Origin: Faecalibacterium sp. UBA1762 | GTDB taxonomy: Bacteria > Bacillota > Clostridia > Oscillospirales > Ruminococcaceae | DNA length: 50,821 bases | Assembly (NCBI GenBank): GCA_002314755.1 | Contig: DCHC01000052.1 | Location: 1-50,821 of the forward strand | Reading direction: 5' to 3' | Shown here: in pieces, positions 18,307 to 27,723 of the stretch | How the letters are laid out: every line of letters begins with the position of its first letter | Numbering within the stretch: position 1 is the first letter of the stretch | Position numbers and translations under genes: made by a program | Notes under the pieces: generated by a model | Database searches by the model: none | What the model was told of the DNA's origin: nothing | What the model saw: the letters and a program-made list of their open reading frames with translations, nothing else

Positions 18307-19583
18307 TTGTCTTTGTCCTTTTTCTTTCCTTGTAAATACCGAGGGTTGATTGTACCGTAAAACAGTGCAACCAAGACAAAGCCGGGGTAGGCAACCTGTG
18401 CCTGAGCACAGGATACATTGATCACCATCAAGAAGAATGTAAAAAAAACAAAAGGACTAACTGCTTTATTACCAAGCATTGGTACAAACAGCATATACAT
18501 CAACAGTGCAACAGCCAACAATCCTTTTGTACTGATCATACCAAACAAGGCATTACCTGTTCCACCGGCAGCGCCGAAAAATTGAAATGTAAGGTATTCT
18601 ACCTTTGTTGTATTTAAGCCGAACAGAGGATTTTTTTTCAAAGCCAGCATGGCAATCCGGATAGGAACCAGTCGCGCTGAACCGGAAGAACGGACGGTAC
18701 CGTCAAAAGAAACATCCTGCAACTTTTGAATCAAGTGAACAGCCACAATGCTATCGGCTCCCCGCAGTACATAGTCTACCAGCACGCCGAAAGCCAAAAC
18801 CGCAAGCAACACGAAAATCATCAGCCCGGTAATGCTTTTGCGATGGAATAAAGCCTCTGTAACCAGAATGAGGACAAGGCCGATATAACCGGTTGTGGAT
18901 TTGGTTGTTATCACTGCCGCAACAAGAATAAAAAGAATGCAGAAATAGGCCTTGCGCGAAAATCTAAGGTACTTTTTCAGAAACAAGAGAACAAATAGCG
19001 CACAGTTCAATACGATCTCATGGACGCCCGGCTCGTAATATATGCCGATGTTCTTTTGGTACGCATTTGGCTCAAACTCTCCCCACAGAATAGAAAACAG
19101 ATACTTTCCGTAATAAATACGGGTACTACGTTCATACCTGTAAACCGGTAATATTCTTTTTAGAAGACTTAATCCACCCAGATTGCAAAACGCAAAACCA
19201 ACCAGACTGATTACCGTAAAAAAAAGCACCAATCGGATAAATCGGGTCAGGCAGTATTCCGTATCTATCTTAATGATCCCATAAGATACTATGAAATTCA
19301 GATAAATCTGCAATAGCGTTTTAAAAGAAAATCCGTGCCAGATAGAATCTCCGGAAAAGATACCGCTTAAACAAAACAGGACAGCGAGAAGCGCAAACAT
19401 CAGAATATACGAAAGGGAAAAACGAAGATTAAAAACGGAATAGACAACAACACAAACCACCATAACTGCCAACAGTGCAAGAAAGCTATCCGCGTATTTT
19501 ATTGCCCATACCACTGCCCCGTGCATAATCAACATCAGATAAATCAGCAAATACTGTACTGCTGCTGTAAGTTTCTTTTTCAA
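18255..19583 (-). CDS. Wzy-like polysaccharide polymerase / O-antigen ligase family
   Basis: The 442-residue protein has about ten hydrophobic segments and a large polar loop near residues 150-190 (containing IGIYYEPGVHE), as in Wzy/WaaL-type membrane proteins. It would polymerise repeat units exported by the adjacent flippase. Sequence motifs in this family are weak, so the call rests on topology, the EPGVHE-type loop and the position in the locus. The C-terminus is a charged tail (GKKKDKDK) that overlaps the flippase start. Confidence 0.78.
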   Translation of the reverse strand: MKKKLTAAVQYLLIYLMLIMHGAVVWAIKYADSFLALLAVMVVCVVVYSVFNLRFSLSYILMFALLAVLFCLSGIFSGDSIWHGFSFKTLLQIYLNFIVSYGIIKIDTEYCLTRFIRLVLFFTVISLVGFAFCNLGGLSLLKRILPVYRYERSTRIYYGKYLFSILWGEFEPNAYQKNIGIYYEPGVHEIVLNCALFVLLFLKKYLRFSRKAYFCILFILVAAVITTKSTTGYIGLVLILVTEALFHRKSITGLMIFVLLAVLAFGVLVDYVLRGADSIVAVHLIQKLQDVSFDGTVRSSGSARLVPIRIAMLALKKNPLFGLNTTKVEYLTFQFFGAAGGTGNALFGMISTKGLLAVALLMYMLFVPMLGNKAVSPFVFFTFFLMVINVSCAQAQVAYPGFVLVALFYGTINPRYLQGKKKDKDKCESTVPETLPEISSPV

Positions 19584-19606
19584 TGTTGATCCCTCCGGAT
19601 GATCAA

Positions 19607-20203
19607 TCAGCGTATTTTTCGGGCAGGATTACCTGCCCAGGTCTCTCCGTCTGGAATATTTTTTGTCACCACCGAACCGGCGCCCACAACACAGTACCTG
19701 CCAATCTGAACGCCTTTCAGAATATAGCAGCCTGCACCGATAAAGCTGCCCTGACCGATTACCACTTTTGCACGGGCTATGGCCGTTTGATCAGCTGCCA
19801 TACGTTTTTGAAAATCTGAAGGGTGAAAATCTGTATCATAAATGCGGCAGCCGGAACCTATCATGACATCGTCCTCAACGACGATCTCTTTTTCACAGGT
19901 AAACGCCGTATTTGAAATACCGCAGTTGTTCCCAATAATCAGCTTTGCGTCCCGATTGACCTGAAAATAGGTTCTGTCCCCACTGCCTATCGGATTTGCC
20001 CATCCGGCAGAGTTAATGCTGACTCCATCACCTAACCGAATAACTGCAGACGGGTAATGGCGATAAATATACACCGTTCCCCTCACTTTCAGGTTTTTTC
20101 CGTATGAAACATGGTTTAACCGAAACAGCAGCCGATTTAGCGGCGTATAAAACCGCCACGCAACCAGATTACACCCCTTTTTTACTGTTTGTACGATATC
20201 CAT
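19607..20203 (-). CDS. Hexapeptide-repeat acyltransferase (WcaF-like)
   Basis: The 198-residue protein contains several left-handed beta-helix turns (IIGNNCGIS, VEDDVMIGSGC, VVIGQGSFIGAGCYILKG, IGRYCVVGAGSVV) and ends with the typical WAGNPARKIR. The catalytic-type histidine is in YDTDFHP. Family members transfer acetyl or other acyl groups to sugars. The ATG at 20203 is preferred: AGAGGA precedes it, and the stop of the upstream glycosyltransferase lies at the same point. This enzyme is intact, unlike the acetyltransferase gene at 13836-14441. Confidence 0.9.
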   Translation of the reverse strand: MDIVQTVKKGCNLVAWRFYTPLNRLLFRLNHVSYGKNLKVRGTVYIYRHYPSAVIRLGDGVSINSAGWANPIGSGDRTYFQVNRDAKLIIGNNCGISNTAFTCEKEIVVEDDVMIGSGCRIYDTDFHPSDFQKRMAADQTAIARAKVVIGQGSFIGAGCYILKGVQIGRYCVVGAGSVVTKNIPDGETWAGNPARKIR

Positions 20204-20204
20204 A

Positions 20205-21473
20205 TCAAAAGTCCTCTGCGACAATACGGTAAACATCCATTAGCTGCCGCATATTTACAGCATAATCATGTACTTTTTCCGCTCTTGAGCGGGCAGCAGC
20301 AGTCATATCACCGACATTTTCCTTCATGGAAAAGACTTTTTCCAGACATTCTGCCAGCTTTTCCGGTCGTTCAGCCGGATATAAAAGGCCCTCTTTTTCA
20401 TCTGTCAGCATATCCGGCACACCACCGACCGCAGAGGCGACAACCGGTACCCCCAGTAGCATGGCCTCCCCAACCGAATTGGGGGAATTTTCTACGGTAG
20501 AGGGCAATACAAACACATTTGCCAGCAGCAGCTCCTCTTTCATTTTTTGTTCATTCAGAACGCCGCAAAAGGTCACCTTATCCTCCAGCCCGTATTTCTT
20601 CATCAAGCGTGAAAGATAACGGCCGTAGGAACTACCGGTCAGTGCATTTCCACCGATGATATTAGGTCCGGCAACCCTGACACAGGCATTGGGATAATGC
20701 TGTAAAATTCTTGCGAATGCCGGAATGAATAAATGAAAACCTTTGATCGGGTAGATCGCCTGACTGATGAATATTCTGCCCGGAACACAGCTTTGGTAGG
20801 ACCAGCAGTCAGAATAAAATGGCAGCCGCAGTGTTTCGTTGCCGGTATGATAAACTGCATCCGGGTTTGCACAGAGAGCAACCCCCCTGTCCCATCCGGT
20901 TCTACCCATAATGTGTCGGCAACTGCGCAGCGTAAGCTGCTCGTACACGGCTCTCCGCTGATAATGACTGACCCCACTGGAGACATTGTCGGCGTTCAGC
21001 AGCTCTCGAAGCGTAAACCGGTAAATGATCTGCTTTGGCAAACCCACAGCATAACTGTTTACATATTCCCCCAATAGCCCCTGCAGGGATACGACACAGT
21101 GCGAAGCCCGCCCCAAGCTTTCTGCTGCAAGGGCAAAATAAGCATGATACTGAAATTCCGTTCCGTGAATATGGATGATATCCGGCTTGACCTTCAATAG
21201 AATCTCACGGGCTTTCCGGATCCCCTTTTTATCATTCAATTTACCCCATCGAATTGCTCGACGGGGATAACCGATACCATAATAGGCCAGATTTTCAAAA
21301 CAACCGGATTCCTCATGATCGGATGGATAGCATACCGTCAGCTCTAAACCCTCGGTCTGCAACAAGCCCTGTGAGATTCGACTGAGCCATCCCCCTGCGT
21401 ATGGAATATCTTTTCGGTTTTGCAGCTCACAGATAACCGGGAGCCTAATATTGGTAACCCATAAAACCTTCAT
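20205..21473 (-). CDS. Glycosyltransferase family 4 (GT-B)
   Basis: The 422-residue protein has the two Rossmann domains of GT-B enzymes. The N-terminal half has PDIIHIHGTEF near residue 95. The C-terminal half has the donor-binding FVLPSTVENSPNSVGEAM followed by GVPVVASAVGGVPDML, the E-x7-E region of retaining GT4 enzymes. It probably adds one sugar of the repeat unit on the cytoplasmic face. GAGG lies 6 bases before the ATG. Confidence 0.92.
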   Translation of the reverse strand: MKVLWVTNIRLPVICELQNRKDIPYAGGWLSRISQGLLQTEGLELTVCYPSDHEESGCFENLAYYGIGYPRRAIRWGKLNDKKGIRKAREILLKVKPDIIHIHGTEFQYHAYFALAAESLGRASHCVVSLQGLLGEYVNSYAVGLPKQIIYRFTLRELLNADNVSSGVSHYQRRAVYEQLTLRSCRHIMGRTGWDRGVALCANPDAVYHTGNETLRLPFYSDCWSYQSCVPGRIFISQAIYPIKGFHLFIPAFARILQHYPNACVRVAGPNIIGGNALTGSSYGRYLSRLMKKYGLEDKVTFCGVLNEQKMKEELLLANVFVLPSTVENSPNSVGEAMLLGVPVVASAVGGVPDMLTDEKEGLLYPAERPEKLAECLEKVFSMKENVGDMTAAARSRAEKVHDYAVNMRQLMDVYRIVAEDF

Positions 21474-21491
21474 ACAAACCTCATAATAGGA

Positions 21492-22574
21492 TTAATCTTC
21501 AGTGATTAACTGCCAATATATGCTTTCCAACTCGACAATATGTTTTTCTAAAGAATATCCGTTGCGGACAATGTCATAGGAGGCATGTGCAGCAAGGCTT
21601 CTGGCATTGCTATCAGTCAATAAAGATACAATACCCTGAACAAAAAGTTGGATATTCCCCGGTTCGCAACACTCCCCGTTAACTCCACTCTGCACCAGCT
21701 TGGGGATACCGCCCACATTGGTACTGACTATCGGCAAACCGTAGCCCATAGCGTCCAAAATAGACATGGGCATGCCTTCGTGGTAGGACGGCAAAAAGAA
21801 AACGTCTGCCCGGCGAAGTAAATCGTCCTTTTCCTCTCCTCGTACCCATCCGGGAAAAAGCACATTCTGTGAAACCCCAATCTCTGCGCACTTCTCCTGC
21901 AGAGCCTGCATATCCTTGTGGCTACCCGCCCCTGCAAGGATAAAGAGCACGTTCGGAATCGTCTTTTTTACCTCTGCGATTACATACGGAATATCAAAAC
22001 AACCCTTACGGTGGCCAAGCTCCCCCAAAAACAGAACCACATTGTTAATCGGACGCTGCTGACGCTGCTGCAGCGCATCACCGTGCATAACACTGTAGTT
22101 TTTAATCACTGCTATTTTTTTCGGTGGTACAATCTGTGACAAATTTTGATTCCATTCTGGTGAAAGAGCGATCAGTATGTCACAGCAACCGTATATTTTT
22201 TTGACCAGCCAGCGTTTAAGGCGGGGTGCCTTTAGATAAAAAGGTTCAAATTCTGCCCCGTGGATATGGTTGATTATCGGAACACCCGCAAGCTTTGACA
22301 ACAGAATAAACGGTATCTTGCGATAAAAGGAACCGTTAAAAGAGGAATGAATATGTACCAGCCGCGGGTGAAAAAACAACAACACCCGAATATAGGCAAG
22401 ATAGGCCTGCAAAGCTTTCAGAATAATTTGCGCCAAATTGCCGTTTCGGTAGGATTCCACATAGGCAATTTCAAAATCTTCTTCTAACCTGGAGTCGCGG
22501 TATCCGTTGGTGACAGCGGCAATTCCACCTTGTACCGTAGGCTCTTGTACGATCATACAAATTCTTTTTTTCAT
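21492..22574 (-). CDS. Glycosyltransferase family 4 (GT-B)
   Basis: The ATG at 22574 gives 360 residues and follows a GGGATG element; a TTG at 22625 would add 17 residues. The protein starts RICMIVQEPTVQGGIAAV, has LVHIHSSFNGSFYRK, and in the C-terminal domain FLPSYHEGMPMSILDAMGYG followed by PIVSTNVGGIPKL, the GT4 donor-binding region. It is the second gene of the exopolysaccharide transcript and would extend the lipid-linked sugar made by the WecG-type enzyme. Confidence 0.92.
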   Translation of the reverse strand: MKKRICMIVQEPTVQGGIAAVTNGYRDSRLEEDFEIAYVESYRNGNLAQIILKALQAYLAYIRVLLFFHPRLVHIHSSFNGSFYRKIPFILLSKLAGVPIINHIHGAEFEPFYLKAPRLKRWLVKKIYGCCDILIALSPEWNQNLSQIVPPKKIAVIKNYSVMHGDALQQRQQRPINNVVLFLGELGHRKGCFDIPYVIAEVKKTIPNVLFILAGAGSHKDMQALQEKCAEIGVSQNVLFPGWVRGEEKDDLLRRADVFFLPSYHEGMPMSILDAMGYGLPIVSTNVGGIPKLVQSGVNGECCEPGNIQLFVQGIVSLLTDSNARSLAAHASYDIVRNGYSLEKHIVELESIYWQLITED

Positions 22575-22667
22575 TTTATGAACATCCCAGTTTTGCGAAG
22601 TGGCGGTTGCAAAATTGATTTTCAATCTTTCTGCTTTCTAAATTAGTTCGCTGCCAAATAAGCTCCA

Positions 22668-23471
22668 TCACTTTTTTTGAAATATCACATACCGGATAAA
22701 TTTATAATTCGTGGTCAGATATCTGCTCCATAGCCGCTTGGGCTCCTGTCGCAGACGGTGCAGCCACTCCAAACTATGGTTTTGCATCCAAAGGGGGGCA
22801 CGGGTAATATTTCCGGCAAAATAATCAAAGGCTGCGCCAACCCCCACCATCAAACCGTTCAGCTTGCCCTTGTGAGCAGCCATCCAGTTTTCCTGCTTGG
22901 GCGCACCCAGACCAACCCAGATAAAATCCGGTTTGGCACGGTTGATCATCTCTTCTATAGCGAAATCCTCGTCCGCGGTCAAGTCCCGAAAAGGGGGAGC
23001 ATACATTCCGACAACAGCAACATCCGGATAATCAGTGACCAGCTTCTTTCTCATTTTTTCCAGGGTATCATGGGTGCTACCGTAAAAAAAATGGCGGTAA
23101 CCCTTTTGAGTGCTGATTTGCAGCATCGCGTGTAAAAAATCGGGTCCGGTAGTGCGTGCCATCTTTTTGTAACCCCGTCTTCTTCCCACAAAGGACAACG
23201 GACCACCGTCCGGCAGTGCCAGTGCGCCGCCGTTTTGTACCTGTAGATAGTCTGGATTTTCAAATGCCGTCACTGCTGTAAAAACGTTCGTAAAGCACAG
23301 ATAATTACCCGAAAGCCGGTTTAGTCCGTTTTCGATATAACTGCAAAGCCAGGACATATTAACCGCCGCAACATCCACTCCCAGTATTTTACAGGTAGGA
23401 ACATCCAGCATCAAATGTTCATTCGTATTCTCGCTGAATGTCCCTGTTATTCCTGATGAAGTCTGTTTCAT
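22668..23471 (-). CDS. WecG/TagA/CpsF-type glycosyltransferase (GT26)
   Basis: The 267-residue protein has the GT26 hallmarks: NVFTAVTAFENPDYL, LALPDGGPLSFVGRRRGY, GPDFLHAML, PDFIWVGLGAPKQENWM and GAAFDYFAGNITRAP, with a basic C-terminus suited to membrane association. These enzymes add ManNAc or a related sugar to undecaprenyl-diphospho-GlcNAc, the second step of a repeat unit or linkage unit. It is the promoter-proximal gene of the locus. The priming phosphoglycosyltransferase (WbaP/TagO type) is not in the window. Confidence 0.93.
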   Translation of the reverse strand: MKQTSSGITGTFSENTNEHLMLDVPTCKILGVDVAAVNMSWLCSYIENGLNRLSGNYLCFTNVFTAVTAFENPDYLQVQNGGALALPDGGPLSFVGRRRGYKKMARTTGPDFLHAMLQISTQKGYRHFFYGSTHDTLEKMRKKLVTDYPDVAVVGMYAPPFRDLTADEDFAIEEMINRAKPDFIWVGLGAPKQENWMAAHKGKLNGLMVGVGAAFDYFAGNITRAPLWMQNHSLEWLHRLRQEPKRLWSRYLTTNYKFIRYVIFQKK

Positions 23472-23586
23472 AAAAAGATTTCCCTTTTATAAATGTTTTT
23501 GATTGCTGCCATAACAATCCCACTACTTAACCGCAGTACTTTTGACAGAAAAAAACAAGCAGTAATCATTTAGTACTATATTGGAT

Positions 23587-23615
23587 ATTCTAACATGATT
23601 TTGTCACAAATTCAA
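23587..23615 (-). promoter_or_regulatory. Promoter of the exopolysaccharide operon
   Basis: On the minus strand TTGAAT (23610-23615), 17 bases and TAGAAT (23587-23592) lie about 115 bases before the WecG-type gene. The 5' leader holds no clear riboswitch or attenuator. Confidence 0.55.
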
Positions 23616-23640
23616 GAAAAGAATAATTAACAATTGATAA

Positions 23641-23685
23641 AATCAAAAAGCACCCCCCTGCCGGAAAGTACCGACAGGAGAGTGC
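23641..23685 (-). terminator. Terminator of the hydrogenase operon
   Basis: On the minus strand a 15-base-pair stem with several G-U pairs (arms in 23650-23664 and 23671-23685) is followed by TTTTTGATTTT. It separates the hydrogenase operon from the exopolysaccharide promoter. Confidence 0.8.
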
Positions 23686-23727
23686 CTGGTTATGATTATT
23701 ACCCTATCGCAAAATACAGGCTACAGA

Positions 23728-25476
23728 TTAATACAACTTGGTACGCTTCATATAGCTGGTGTGCAGAATGTGGTGAGCCTTTTCGCTGCCGGGCTCACCC
23801 AGATATTCCACATAGGCTTTCTGAATTTCGGGGTTGTTATGGCTGCAACGCAAAGTCATAGCAGAATCCTCGTCATACAGAGCCTTTGCGCGCAGCGCAC
23901 GCAGATCGGTAAAGTTACGGACACTTGCGGGCTGAGTGGGCTGACCGCCGCCGTTGACACAGCCACCGGGGCAAGCCATGACTTCGATAAAGTCATAGTG
24001 CTTCTCACCGGCGTTGATGGCATCCAGCAGCTTACCGGCATTGGCGGTACCGCTGGTGACAGCAACACGGACGGTAATACCGTTGATCTCGTAGGTGGCT
24101 TCCTTCAAGTCGGCAGTGCCGCGGACATCGTGGAACTCCAAAGCCTCGGGATCCTTACCGGTGAGGGATGCAACAGCGGTGCGCAGAGCGGCTTCCATAA
24201 CGCCACCGGTAGCGCCGAAGATGTGGGCTGCACCGGAAGCAGTACCCATAATGCTGTCAAACTGCTCATCAGGCAGCTGAGCAAACTGGATACCGGCACG
24301 CTGAATCATACGACCCAGCTCACGGGTGGTCAGGGCGATGTCCACATCGGGGACGCCTGCAGCGTTCTGATCGGGGCGATAAACCTCGAACTTCTTTGCA
24401 GTACAGGGCATGATGGAGACCATGACGATATCCTTGGGGTCAATACCCATCTTCTCGGCATAGTAGGTCTTGGTCATGGCGCCGAACATCTGTTGCGGGC
24501 TCTTGCAGGTAGACAGGTTCTCAATGTACTCGGGATGGAAGGTCTCGCAGTACTTGATCCAACCGGGGCTGCAGGAGGTAATCATGGGCAGCTTTCCACC
24601 CTTGGTGAAACGCTCTAAGAACTCGTGAGCCTCTTCCATAATGGTCAGGTCGGCAGCCCAGTCGGTATCAAACACCTTGGCAAAGCCCAGTCGACGCAAA
24701 GCGGCAACCATCTTGCCCTCCACATTGGTGCCGATAGGCATATCAAAGCACTCGCCCAGGGTAGCGCGCACAGAGGGAGCCGTCTGGACAACCACATGCT
24801 TGGATGTATCATTCAAAGCAGCCCAGACCTTGTCGGTATCATCCTTTTCATACAAAGCACCGGTGGGGCAGACAGTGATGCACTGACCGCAGCTGATGCA
24901 GGTGGACTGACCCAGAGGAGCCTCAAAGGCACAACCGATGTGGGTATTGAAGCCGCGCTCGTTGGGACCGATACAGGCTACGCCCTGGTTCTTGGCACAG
25001 GCAGCAACACAACGGCGGCACAGAATGCACTTGTTGTTGTCGCGAACCATATGTGCAGCAGAATCATCGATGGCGAAGATCTCACGGTTGTTGCCGTACT
25101 TCTTGGTGTTGGAAACACCGTAGTCACGGCACAGCTTCTGCAGCTCGCAGTTGCCGCTGCGCACACAGGACAGGCAGTCCTGGTTGTGGGTGGACAAAAC
25201 CAGCTCCAGGTTGGTACGGCGGGCGTCCTGCACCTTTTTAGAGTTGGTGCGCACTTCGGTACCGTCCTTTTCCAGCGGGAACACACAGGCGGGCACCAGA
25301 CCGCGGGCACCGGTGGCTTCTACCATACAAATACGGCAGGCACCGATGGCGTTGATATTTTTCAGATAGCACAGAGTCGGGATCTCAATACCAATGGCAT
25401 GGGCAGCTTCCAGAATGGTAGTACCCTTGGCCACCTGGGTCTCGACACCGTCAATTTTAACAGTAATCATATCCAT
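23728..25476 (-). CDS. hydA: [FeFe] hydrogenase catalytic subunit HydA
   Basis: The 582-residue protein has an N-terminal [2Fe-2S] domain (C36, C47, C50, C64), a His-Cys3 [4Fe-4S] site (H97, C101, C104, C110), two [4Fe-4S] sites (C150/153/156/160 and C193/196/199/203) and an H-cluster domain with MPCTAKKFE (C358) and VMACPGGCVNGGGQP (C502, C506). The C-terminal small-subunit-like tail is present. With HydB and HydC homologues upstream this fits the trimeric electron-bifurcating or NADH-dependent type, which oxidises NADH plus reduced ferredoxin to make H2. The first H-cluster motif reads TSCSPGW rather than the prototype TSCCPxW. The maturation genes hydEFG are not in the window. Confidence 0.95.
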   Translation of the reverse strand: MDMITVKIDGVETQVAKGTTILEAAHAIGIEIPTLCYLKNINAIGACRICMVEATGARGLVPACVFPLEKDGTEVRTNSKKVQDARRTNLELVLSTHNQDCLSCVRSGNCELQKLCRDYGVSNTKKYGNNREIFAIDDSAAHMVRDNNKCILCRRCVAACAKNQGVACIGPNERGFNTHIGCAFEAPLGQSTCISCGQCITVCPTGALYEKDDTDKVWAALNDTSKHVVVQTAPSVRATLGECFDMPIGTNVEGKMVAALRRLGFAKVFDTDWAADLTIMEEAHEFLERFTKGGKLPMITSCSPGWIKYCETFHPEYIENLSTCKSPQQMFGAMTKTYYAEKMGIDPKDIVMVSIMPCTAKKFEVYRPDQNAAGVPDVDIALTTRELGRMIQRAGIQFAQLPDEQFDSIMGTASGAAHIFGATGGVMEAALRTAVASLTGKDPEALEFHDVRGTADLKEATYEINGITVRVAVTSGTANAGKLLDAINAGEKHYDFIEVMACPGGCVNGGGQPTQPASVRNFTDLRALRAKALYDEDSAMTLRCSHNNPEIQKAYVEYLGEPGSEKAHHILHTSYMKRTKLY

Positions 25477-25496
25477 TGTGACTCGTCTCCCCTTTC

Positions 25497-27311
25497 TTAG
25501 CCTTTGCTGATGGCGCCGAACTTACAGCCGTCCATACAGGCACCGCACTTGACACACTTGGTGGTATCGATCACCATAGAGGGCAGCTTGTGGCCGGGAG
25601 CGACATAGTCGGTCTTGGAAATAGCACCTGCGGGACAGTTCTTTGCGCACTTGCCGCAGCCGATGCACTTTTCTTTATCGATGCTGAAGTTCAGCAGAGC
25701 CTTGCACACGCCGGCAGGGCAGCGCTTGTTCTTGATATGCTCTACATACTCGTCGTAGAAGTAGTGCATGGTGGACAGAACTGGGTTGGGAGCGGTCTGG
25801 CCCAAGCCACACAGGCTGTTGGCCTTAATGAACTCTGCCAGCTCCTTAATGCGGTCCAGATCTTCCATCTCGCCGTTGCCGCTGGTAATCTTGTTCAGTA
25901 GCTCCAGCAGACGGCGGGTACCGATACGGCAGGGAGCACACTTGCCGCAGCTCTCGTCCACGGTAAACTCCAGGAAGAACTTGGCGATATCCACCATACA
26001 TGTGTCTTCGTCCATAACAATCAAGCCGCCAGAGCCCATCATAGAGCCGATGGCAATCAGGTTGTCGTAGTCAATTGGGGTATCAATTAGGCTTGCAGGG
26101 ATGCAGCCGCCGGAAGGACCGCCGGTCTGTGCAGCCTTGAACTTTTTGCCGTTGGGAATACCGCCGCCGATCTCCTCGATGATGGTACGCAGAGTGGTAC
26201 CCATGGGGATCTCAACCAGACCGGTATTCTTAATTTTCCCGCCCAGAGCAAAGACCTTAGTACCCTTGCTCTTCTCGGTGCCCATAGAGGCAAACCACTC
26301 GGCGCCGTTCAGAATGATGCGGGGCACATTGGCGTATGTTTCGACATTGTTCAGAATGGTCGGGCTCTGGAACAAACCCTTGACAGCGGGGAACGGCGGA
26401 CGGGGACGAGGCTCGCCACGGTGACCCTCGATAGAGGTCATCAGTGCGGTCTCTTCGCCGCATACGAAAGCACCTGCGCCCAGCTTGATGTCGATATCAA
26501 AGCTGAAATCGGTGCCGAAGATGTTTTTGCCCAGCAGGCCGTACTCACGTGCCTGACCGATGGCAACCTGCAGACGGTGCACGGCGATGGGGTACTCTGC
26601 ACGGACATAGATAAAGCCGTGGTCAGCGCCGATGGCATAACCCGCAATGGCCATAGCCTCCAGCACAACATGCGGATCACCCTCCAGCACGGAACGGTCC
26701 ATAAACGCGCCCGGGTCGCCCTCGTCAGCGTTGCAGCAGACATACTTCTGCACATTGCCGCGGTTGCCGGAAGCGAACTTCCACTTTAAACCGGTGGGAA
26801 AACCGCCGCCGCCACGGCCGCGCAGACCGGAATCCAGCATGGTTTGGATGACCTCATCGGGGGTCATGGTGGTCAGTGCCTTGCCCAGGGCCTGGTAACC
26901 GTCGTATGCAATGTACTCGTCGATATTTTCGGGATTGATGACACCGCAGTTACGCAGCGCGACACGAACCTGCTTTTTGTAGAAAGCGGTATCGTCCAGG
27001 CTCTTGACGGTGTTGTCAGCGTTGACGGTCTCCTCGTATAGCAGACGGGTGACCGGACGGCCTTTCAGCAAATGCTCACTGACGATTTCGGCAACGTCAT
27101 CTTCGGTAATACGGCTATAGAAAGAGCCTTCTGGGTAGATAACAACGATGGGGCCCAATGCGCACAGACCAAAACAACCGGTACGGATGACCTTGACCTC
27201 ATCCTGCAGACCGGCAGCCTCAATGTTGGCATTGAAAGCTGCTGCGACCTTGTCACTGCCGGAAGAGGTGCAGCCGGTACCGCCGCAGATCATTACATGA
27301 CTTCTATACAT
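25497..27311 (-). CDS. hydB: HydB / NuoF-like NADH-binding flavoprotein subunit
   Basis: The 604-residue protein begins with a thioredoxin-like [2Fe-2S] domain (CGGTGC and CFGLC). It continues with the NuoF core: GRGGGGFPTGLKWKF for FMN, CNADEGDPGAFMDRS for NADH and GAFVCGEETAL. Next come ESCGKCAPCRIG for a [4Fe-4S] cluster and a C-terminal 2x[4Fe-4S] ferredoxin domain (CIGCGKCAKNCP, CVKCGACMDGC). This is the full architecture of HydB in HydABC hydrogenases, the flavin site where bifurcation is thought to occur. It lies 20 bases before hydA in the same operon. Confidence 0.95.
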   Translation of the reverse strand: MYRSHVMICGGTGCTSSGSDKVAAAFNANIEAAGLQDEVKVIRTGCFGLCALGPIVVIYPEGSFYSRITEDDVAEIVSEHLLKGRPVTRLLYEETVNADNTVKSLDDTAFYKKQVRVALRNCGVINPENIDEYIAYDGYQALGKALTTMTPDEVIQTMLDSGLRGRGGGGFPTGLKWKFASGNRGNVQKYVCCNADEGDPGAFMDRSVLEGDPHVVLEAMAIAGYAIGADHGFIYVRAEYPIAVHRLQVAIGQAREYGLLGKNIFGTDFSFDIDIKLGAGAFVCGEETALMTSIEGHRGEPRPRPPFPAVKGLFQSPTILNNVETYANVPRIILNGAEWFASMGTEKSKGTKVFALGGKIKNTGLVEIPMGTTLRTIIEEIGGGIPNGKKFKAAQTGGPSGGCIPASLIDTPIDYDNLIAIGSMMGSGGLIVMDEDTCMVDIAKFFLEFTVDESCGKCAPCRIGTRRLLELLNKITSGNGEMEDLDRIKELAEFIKANSLCGLGQTAPNPVLSTMHYFYDEYVEHIKNKRCPAGVCKALLNFSIDKEKCIGCGKCAKNCPAGAISKTDYVAPGHKLPSMVIDTTKCVKCGACMDGCKFGAISKG

Positions 27312-27326
27312 CTGTTCTCCTCCTCC

Positions 27327-27695
27327 TTATTTATTCAGGGCGCCGATGGTATACTCAGTAACGACTTTGCCACCAGCCAGGTGCTCGGCAACCACACGGG
27401 CAGCCTTCTCGGCGTTCATCTTGACATAGGTAATTTTCTCTTTGCCCTCTTCGTGAATTTCAACGACGGGCTCGTACTGGCAGATGCCGATGCAGCCGGT
27501 CTGGGTAACCATAACGTTCTCCAGGCCCTTTGCAGCGACCTCCTCAGTAAACTTGTTCAGGACAGGGCGTGCGCCTGCTGCGATACCGCAGGTAGCCATG
27601 CCAACCACCACACGGATGGAAGCCTTGTCATCACGGGTGGTAACGGTCTGACGCATTTTATCACGGATCGCGGCCAGTTCTTCCAGGCTTTTCAT
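27327..27695 (-). CDS. Small thioredoxin-fold (2Fe-2S) ferredoxin-like protein
   Basis: The 122-residue product starts at the ATG at 27695 after AAGGAG. It resembles the NuoE/HydB N-terminal thioredoxin-like ferredoxin domain, with MATCGIAAGARPV near residue 33 and TGCIGICQYEP near 66. Only three cysteines are present (C36, C68, C72); the usual fourth ligand position of the CX4C pair is alanine. Proteins of this kind often accompany HydABC genes in Clostridia, where a role in electron transfer or assembly is assumed but not shown. Confidence 0.82.
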   Translation of the reverse strand: MKSLEELAAIRDKMRQTVTTRDDKASIRVVVGMATCGIAAGARPVLNKFTEEVAAKGLENVMVTQTGCIGICQYEPVVEIHEEGKEKITYVKMNAEKAARVVAEHLAGGKVVTEYTIGALNK

Positions 27696-27723
27696 AGCGT
27701 TTTCTCCTTTTGTTATTTTTAGT

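Noticed and set aside
24625..25500. Long open frame opposite hydA (and similar ones opposite hydB and the amidohydrolase)
   Set aside because: These arise from codon bias of the true gene on the other strand and have no ribosome site or recognisable product.
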